Assembly: GCA_035649395.1 (NCBI GenBank)
Contig: DASRJR010000197.1
Span: forward strand, 1-11,072
Source: Gp6-AA40 sp035649395
GTDB taxonomy: Bacteria > Acidobacteriota > Vicinamibacteria > Vicinamibacterales > UBA2999
DNA length: 11,072 bases
Direction: 5' to 3'
A program made the translations under genes and the position numbers. Under the pieces are notes generated by a model. That model saw only the letters and a list, made by a program, of their open reading frames with translations, did no database searches and was not told the DNA's origin. This document shows, piece by piece, positions 7,641 through 11,072 of the stretch; the stretch's first letter is position 1, and each line of letters begins with the position of its first letter.

Positions 7641-7790
7641 AGGGCCGGTCGCTGTCGCGACCGGTGGGGCTCGCTCACGCGAGTAGGGCGGCGCTCCACC
7701 GCGCGAAGCGCGGCCCTACCGGGAGCGTAGCGACCGGCCTCACCGATCCGGAAGGATCGGTCCCGCCGTCGAGTCGCGAAGCGACGGGCC
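7641..7790. repeat. Array of five hairpins in the divergent cytochrome c/Dabb gap
   Basis: Five stem-loops follow one another: CCGGTCGC/GCGACCGG (7645-7664, loop TGTC), CTCGC/GCGAG (7670-7683, loop TCAC), CCGCGC/GCGCGG (7699-7713, loop GAA), ACCGATCC/GGATCGGT (7742-7761, loop GGAA), GTCGC/GCGAC (7773-7785, loop GAA). Further pairings enclose the third: TAGGG with CCCTA (7684-7688, 7714-7718) or CGCTCC with GGAGCG (7692-7697, 7722-7727). GGCCGGTCGC (7643-7652) can instead pair with GCGACCGGCC (7730-7739), competing with the first hairpin. No coding gene is supported. The look is that of a composite REP/BIME-like element; it could alternatively be a structured leader RNA. Confidence 0.65.
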
Positions 7791-7807
7791 GTGGATACAA
7801 TCACGCG

Positions 7808-8113
7808 ATGATTGTTCATATCGTCTTCTGGCGTCTGCACGAACGGTCGGCAAATGGGCAGTCGAAGTACGAGAACGCGCTCGAGATGAAGCGCCGCTTC
7901 GAAGCGCTCGTCGGCGTGATTCCGGGACTCTTGAAATGTTCCATCGGGATCGACTTCGCGCACACGCCGGATTCGTCGGACGTTGCGCTCTATTCAGAGT
8001 TCACGTCGCGCGACGCGCTCGAGGCGTATCAACCACATCCGGCTCACCAGGAGATCGTCGCGTTCCTCAAAGACGTGCGCACCGAACGACGCGTCGTCGA
8101 CTACGAAGCTTGA
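7808..8113 (+). CDS. Dabb (stress-responsive alpha/beta barrel) domain protein
   Basis: 101 residues matching the Dabb family of small dimeric ferredoxin-like barrels: the opening strand MIVHIVFWRL (1-10), IPGLLKCSIGIDF (38-50), the DVALYSEFTSRDALEAYQPHPAHQ region (58-81) and the closing VRTERRVVDYE (90-100). Members range from plant stress proteins to a polyketide cyclase, and in bacteria most have no known function, so only the fold can be called. Cytoplasmic; no signal peptide. ATG 7808 is where family similarity begins; the frame continues upstream to a GTG at 7664 but would then translate the hairpin array, which looks non-coding. Shine-Dalgarno weak. The next gene, sucC, starts 67 bp on and probably has its own promoter. 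Confidence 0.92.
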   Translation: MIVHIVFWRLHERSANGQSKYENALEMKRRFEALVGVIPGLLKCSIGIDFAHTPDSSDVALYSEFTSRDALEAYQPHPAHQEIVAFLKDVRTERRVVDYEA

Positions 8114-8139
8114 CGGTCGCTGGCGCGGGTGACTACGAT
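8110..8139 (+). promoter_or_regulatory. Candidate sigma70-type promoter of sucCD
   Basis: TTGACG (8110-8115) and TACGAT (8134-8139) are separated by 18 bp and match TTGACA/TATAAT at 5 of 6 and 4 of 6 positions. A start near 8146 would give a leader of about 35 nt before the sucC GTG. The -35 box overlaps the Dabb stop codon. Confidence 0.45.
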
Positions 8140-8180
8140 GACGTGCTGGTTGCTTCACGTTCGGAGCCGCACATTCCCCT

Positions 8181-9341
8181 GTGAAAATCCACGAGTATCA
8201 AGCCAAGTCAGTCCTCGCGCGCTTCGGCGTGCCGGTGCCGCGCGGGGAAGTCGCCACCACCCCGGCTGAAGCCGGCGCCATCGCCAGGAAACTCGGCGGC
8301 GGGCTCTGTGTCGTGAAGGCGCAGATCCATGCGGGCGGACGCGGCAAGGGTGGCGGCGTCAAGGTCGCGAAGTCCGCCGAGGAAGCGGAGCAACTGGCCA
8401 CGACGATAATCGGCATGACCCTGGTGACGCACCAGACCGGTCCCGAAGGTAAGAAAGTGGGCCGCGTGCTGATCGAAGAGGGGTTGCAGATCGATCGTGA
8501 GCTCTACGTCAGCATCCTGATCGATCGCGCCGCAGCACGTCCGGTGATCATTGCAAGCGCGGCTGGCGGCATGGACATCGAAGAAGTCGCCGCAAAGGAG
8601 CCCGAGAAGATCCTGCGCGAGCACGTGGATCCAGGTGTCGGCCTCCAGCCGTTCCAGTCTCGGAAGCTGGCATTCGGAATGGGCCTCGGCGCTGACGCCG
8701 CGGCCAAGCTCGTCAAGCTCCTGAATGCCGTCTACAAGGCGTTCATGGAAACCGATGCGTCGATGATCGAGATCAACCCGTTGATTCTCACCAAAGGCGG
8801 CGACCTGCTGGCGCTCGACGCCAAGGTCAGCTTCGACGACAACGCGCTCTATCGCCATTCCGACATTCGCGACTTCCGCGACCTGAGCGAGGAAGATCCG
8901 CTCGAAGTCGAAGCGTCGAAGTTCTCGCTGAACTACATCCGCCTCGACGGCACCATCGGCTGCATGGTCAACGGCGCCGGTCTGGCGATGGCGACGATGG
9001 ACATCATCAAGCTCGCCGGCGGCGAGCCGGCGAACTTCCTCGACGTCGGCGGCGGCGCCAACGCCGAGCAGATCAAGAACGCGTTCCGCATCCTGATGGC
9101 CGACAAGAACGTGAAGGCCGTGCTGATCAACATCTTCGGCGGCATCCTGCGCTGCGACGTGCTGGCGGCCGGCGTGATCGCGGCAGTGAAAGAGCTGGGC
9201 GTTCGCGTGCCGATCGTCATTCGCATGGAAGGCACCAACGTCGAGGAAGGCAAGCGGATGCTGACAGAGAGCGGCCTGAACTTCACCACCGCCGACTCGA
9301 TGGGTGAAGCGGCCGAGCGCGTCGTCGCGCTCGCGACGTAG
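8181..9341 (+). CDS. sucC: Succinyl-CoA synthetase (succinate-CoA ligase) beta subunit
   Basis: With SucD converts succinyl-CoA, ADP or GDP and phosphate to succinate, CoA and NTP in the TCA cycle; cytoplasmic heteromer. 386 residues, the usual length. It opens with MKIHEYQAKSVL, followed by an ATP-grasp domain with KAQIHAGGRGKGGGVK (46-61), the Mg ligands Asn199 (IEINPL) and Asp213 (LDAK), and the C-terminal CoA-ligase domain with GCMVNGAGLAMATMD (260-274), FLDVGGGA (286-293) and INIFGGILRCD (316-326). Nucleotide preference cannot be read by eye. The GTG at 8181 gives exactly the family start; no strong Shine-Dalgarno precedes it. sucD follows after 8 bp, so the two are co-transcribed, probably from the TTGACG/TACGAT promoter at 8110-8139. 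Confidence 0.99.
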   Translation: MKIHEYQAKSVLARFGVPVPRGEVATTPAEAGAIARKLGGGLCVVKAQIHAGGRGKGGGVKVAKSAEEAEQLATTIIGMTLVTHQTGPEGKKVGRVLIEEGLQIDRELYVSILIDRAAARPVIIASAAGGMDIEEVAAKEPEKILREHVDPGVGLQPFQSRKLAFGMGLGADAAAKLVKLLNAVYKAFMETDASMIEINPLILTKGGDLLALDAKVSFDDNALYRHSDIRDFRDLSEEDPLEVEASKFSLNYIRLDGTIGCMVNGAGLAMATMDIIKLAGGEPANFLDVGGGANAEQIKNAFRILMADKNVKAVLINIFGGILRCDVLAAGVIAAVKELGVRVPIVIRMEGTNVEEGKRMLTESGLNFTTADSMGEAAERVVALAT

Positions 9342-9349
9342 ATCGGGCC

Positions 9350-10222
9350 ATGGCGGTCTTACTCGACAGACAGACGCGGTTGATCGTGCAAGGCCTCACC
9401 GGCCGTGAGGGCACATTCCATGCGAAGGCCGCCGCGGCGTACGGGACGAAGGTCGTGGGTGGTGTCACGCCGGGCAAGGGCGGGACGACCCACGAGGGGT
9501 GGCCGATCTTCAACAGCGTCCACGATGCGGTGCGCGAGACCGGCGCCAATGCGAGCGTGATCTTCGTGCCGCCGGCGTTTGCGGCCGACGCGATCATGGA
9601 AGCCACCGATGCCGGCATACCGCTGGTTGTCTGCATCACCGAGGGCATTCCCACGCTCGACATGCTGAAGGCGCTGCTGTTCATGGCCGGGAAGCGGACC
9701 CGCCTCATCGGGCCCAACTGCCCGGGCATCATCACGGCGGGGCAAGGCAAGGCCGGTATCATTCCCGGCCACATCTGCAAGGAAGGGCGGATCGGCATCG
9801 TATCGAAGAGCGGTACGCTGACGTACGAAGCCATTCACCAGTTGTCGACCCAGGGGATGGGGCAGACCACGTGCATTGGGATCGGCGGCGATCCGCTGAT
9901 CGGCACGACGTTCATCGACGCACTGCGTCTGTTTGCTGCCGATACAGACACCGACGCGGTGATCATGATTGGGGAGATCGGCGGGACCGCCGAACAGGAA
10001 GCGGCTGCGTTCATCGCGCGCGAGTTCAGAAAGCCGGTGGTGGGGTTCATCGCCGGTCAGACCGCGCCTCCGGGCCGCCGCATGGGACACGCTGGAGCGA
10101 TCATCGCCGGCGGGCAGGGCACCGCGGCTGAAAAGATGGAGGCGCTCACGAAAGCCGGCGTGCACGTCGTGAAGAGCCCCGCAGACATGGGCCAGCGGAT
10201 GCGCGAGGCCCTCGGCCGGTGA
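9350..10222 (+). CDS. sucD: Succinyl-CoA synthetase (succinate-CoA ligase) alpha subunit
   Basis: Binds CoA and carries the phosphohistidine intermediate; partner of SucC. 290 residues, full length. The CoA-binding Rossmann domain has GLTGREGTFHAK (15-26), VGGVTPGKGG (36-45), FNSVHDAV (54-61) and IGPNCPGII (120-128); the ligase domain has SKSGTLTYE (152-160), GIGGDPLIGTTF (177-188) and GEIGGTAEQEAA (208-219). The active His247 lies in GRRMGHAGAII (242-252), equivalent to His246 of E. coli. The ATG at 9350 lies 8 bp after the sucC stop. Its stop overlaps a GTG that could be an alternative ndk start, and ndk follows within 8 bp by the preferred start, so sucC-sucD-ndk look like one transcript. 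Confidence 0.99.
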   Translation: MAVLLDRQTRLIVQGLTGREGTFHAKAAAAYGTKVVGGVTPGKGGTTHEGWPIFNSVHDAVRETGANASVIFVPPAFAADAIMEATDAGIPLVVCITEGIPTLDMLKALLFMAGKRTRLIGPNCPGIITAGQGKAGIIPGHICKEGRIGIVSKSGTLTYEAIHQLSTQGMGQTTCIGIGGDPLIGTTFIDALRLFAADTDTDAVIMIGEIGGTAEQEAAAFIAREFRKPVVGFIAGQTAPPGRRMGHAGAIIAGGQGTAAEKMEALTKAGVHVVKSPADMGQRMREALGR

Positions 10223-10230
10223 CGTCATTT

Positions 10231-10644
10231 ATGGAAAGAACCTTCGCCATCATCAAACCCGACGCCGTCGAGCGGAAGCTCGCCGGCCAGATTCTCGCCC
10301 GCATCGAGGCCGCGGGGTTCACCGTGCGCGCGATGCGGCTGCACCACCTCACGAAGAAAGAGGCGGAGGGCTTCTACGCGGTCCATCGCGAGCGCCCCTT
10401 CTTCGGCGGCCTGACCGACTTCATGTCGTCGGGCCCATGCGTGCTGCTGGCGCTCGAGGCACCCGACGCCATCAGGAAATGGCGCGCGACGATGGGCGCG
10501 ACCGACCCGGGGAAAGCCGAGGCGGGGACGCTGCGCAAGGAGTTCGGCAGCTCAATCGAGCGCAACGCAACACACGGATCCGATGCGCCGGAAACGGCCG
10601 CGTTCGAGCTGGGCTACTTCTTCCGCGGCATGGAGTTGATCTAG
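10231..10644 (+). CDS. ndk: Nucleoside diphosphate kinase
   Basis: Transfers the gamma-phosphate between NTPs and NDPs through a phosphohistidine, balancing nucleotide pools. 137 residues from ATG 10231, close to the usual 140. Seen: MERTFAIIKPDAV at the start, the HRERPFFGGLTDFMSSGP segment (52-69), LEAPDAIRKWRATMGATDP (75-93), the GTLRKEFG loop (99-106) and the catalytic RNATHGSD motif with His115. A GTG at 10219 forms a GTGA overlap with the sucD stop and would add four residues; ATG is preferred because the family begins with ME-R-T. The neighbourhood is apt: the phosphoryl product of SucCD (GTP or ATP) is an NDK substrate. Confidence 0.98.
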   Translation: MERTFAIIKPDAVERKLAGQILARIEAAGFTVRAMRLHHLTKKEAEGFYAVHRERPFFGGLTDFMSSGPCVLLALEAPDAIRKWRATMGATDPGKAEAGTLRKEFGSSIERNATHGSDAPETAAFELGYFFRGMELI

Positions 10645-10652
10645 GCTCTGGT

Positions 10653-10680
10653 GTTGGTCCGCCTAAAGGCGGACACTACA
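10653..10680. repeat. REP-like hairpin between ndk and the DUF2905 gene
   Basis: GTCCGCC pairs perfectly with GGCGGAC over a TAAA loop (10657-10674), followed by ACTACA. The unit fills most of the 40-bp gap and ends 4 bp before the next ATG. There is no U-tract, so it is not a classic intrinsic terminator. The shape (palindrome with asymmetric short tail) is that of dispersed REP-type repeats; only one copy is in this window, so repetition is inferred. Confidence 0.55.
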
Positions 10681-10684
10681 GTCC

Positions 10685-10882
10685 ATGGGACGCCTGTTGA
10701 TCGTGCTCGGCCTCTTGATCGCCGGTGTCGGGCTGCTCATGACGATGGGGCTGCCAATCGGAAGGCTACCTGGTGACTTCACGATCCGGCGAGGGAACTT
10801 CACGTTCTATTTTCCGCTCGCGACCTCGATCATTGCGAGCATCGTGCTGACGCTGATCATGATGCTCTTCTCGAGGCGCTGA
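10685..10882 (+). CDS. DUF2905 small membrane protein
   Basis: 65 residues, two transmembrane helices: about 3-22 (RLLIVLGLLIAGVGLLMTMG) and about 43-62 (ATSIIASIVLTLIMMLFS). Between them lies the family signature GRLPGDFTIRRGNFTFYFPL (26-45), which is strongly conserved in DUF2905 (PF11146) proteins, and a short basic RR tail remains at the C-terminus. Inner membrane with both termini likely on the same side. Function unknown for the family. It is often a short gene tucked between housekeeping genes, as here between ndk and dcd. The ATG at 10685 lies just after the hairpin repeat; the Shine-Dalgarno is not evident, so expression may rely on readthrough from ndk. Confidence 0.95.
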   Translation: MGRLLIVLGLLIAGVGLLMTMGLPIGRLPGDFTIRRGNFTFYFPLATSIIASIVLTLIMMLFSRR

Positions 10883-10887
10883 GTCAC

Positions 10888-10929
10888 CAGCCCAGCGCCC
10901 ACCGCCGAGAGCCCAGAGCCTAAAGCCTG
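10888..10929. repeat. Six tandem heptamers abutting the dcd start
   Basis: Units in register: CAGCCCA, GCGCCCA, CCGCCGA, GAGCCCA, GAGCCTA, AAGCCTG. All share GCC at positions 3-5, and five of six end in A; the consensus is near GAGCCCA. The array fills the gap between the DUF2905 stop and the dcd ATG (10934), ending 4 bp before it, where a Shine-Dalgarno would be expected; none is visible. Confidence 0.6.
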
Positions 10930-10933
10930 ACCC

Positions 10934-11072
10934 ATGCCTTCGATCAAAGCCGACAAGTGGATCCGGAAGATGGCGCTCGAGCACGGGATGATCGAGCCGT
11001 TCGAGGATCGCCAGGTCCGGAAGGGGGTCGTGTCGTACGGGCTGTCGTCGTACGGCTACGACATCCGCGTCG
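10934..11072 (+). CDS. dcd: dCTP deaminase, N-terminal part
   Basis: Cut by the right window edge; 46 codons visible. The enzyme deaminates dCTP to dUTP (some members are bifunctional and go on to dUMP), feeding dTMP synthesis. The visible start reads MPSIKADKWIRKMALEHGMI then EPFEDRQVRKG, followed by VVSYGLSSYGYDIRV at about 32-46. The last segment is the family's SYGxSSYGYDxR signature; the HGMIEPF block is typical of the bacterial Dcd of this length class. Mono- or bifunctional type cannot be told because the rest is missing. The ATG at 10934 gives the family start; the heptamer array takes the place of a leader with no visible Shine-Dalgarno. Confidence 0.96.
   Translation, partial: MPSIKADKWIRKMALEHGMIEPFEDRQVRKGVVSYGLSSYGYDIRV

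Noticed and set aside
7641..7790. CRISPR array or tRNA
   Set aside because: The hairpins differ from each other, with no regular repeat-spacer spacing, and no cloverleaf with T-loop GTTCRA could be placed.
7664..7807. N-terminal extension of the Dabb protein from GTG 7664
   Set aside because: It would translate the hairpin array; family similarity begins exactly at ATG 7808.

Overview
The window is GC-rich and gene-dense, from a Gram-negative bacterium. Kdo (LPS inner-core sugar) genes imply an outer membrane. A PufC-like diheme cytochrome with a Pro/Gly-rich tail, the sucC-sucD-ndk-DUF2905-dcd run, frequent GTG starts and dispersed hairpin repeats all fit an Acidobacteriota (Vicinamibacteria-like) chromosome. 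That placement is inference from gene content and was not tested by phylogeny. Nearly all genes are core housekeeping genes. I see no IS element, prophage, CRISPR array, tRNA or rRNA.

Layout. (1) 1-3531, minus strand: a tight operon read kdsB > pyrG > kdsA > kdsD, with gaps of 6 bp and 10 bp and a 4-bp overlap. The kds genes make and activate Kdo; PyrG supplies the CTP that KdsB consumes. kdsD is cut by the window edge. (2) 3626-4150, plus strand: an orphan one-TM, proline-rich protein with a GspC/PilP-like C-terminal domain, divergent from kdsB and convergent with serA. (3) 4162-5748, minus: serA, the long D-3-phosphoglycerate dehydrogenase. (4) 5749-6058: a 310-bp divergent control region with a 19-bp palindrome and a pair of DnaA-box-like sites. 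(5) 6059-6985, plus: mdh, closed by a strong hairpin. (6) 7021-7575, minus: exported diheme cytochrome c. (7) 7576-7807: a gap packed with hairpins. (8) 7808-8113, plus: Dabb-domain protein. (9) 8181-10644, plus: sucC, sucD, ndk, preceded by a plausible sigma70-type promoter lying over the end of the Dabb gene. (10) 10657-10674: a hairpin of dispersed-repeat type; then a DUF2905 membrane protein, six heptamer repeats, and the start of dcd at the right edge.

The genes link central carbon flow (malate dehydrogenase, succinyl-CoA synthetase, serine branch) to nucleotide supply (CTP synthase, NDK, dCTP deaminase) and envelope synthesis. No new multi-gene system is evident. The points most worth a second look are non-coding (the hairpin array, the DnaA-like boxes and palindrome upstream of mdh, the heptamer repeat), together with the orphan GspC/PilP-like protein and altered conserved motifs in PyrG and KdsB.
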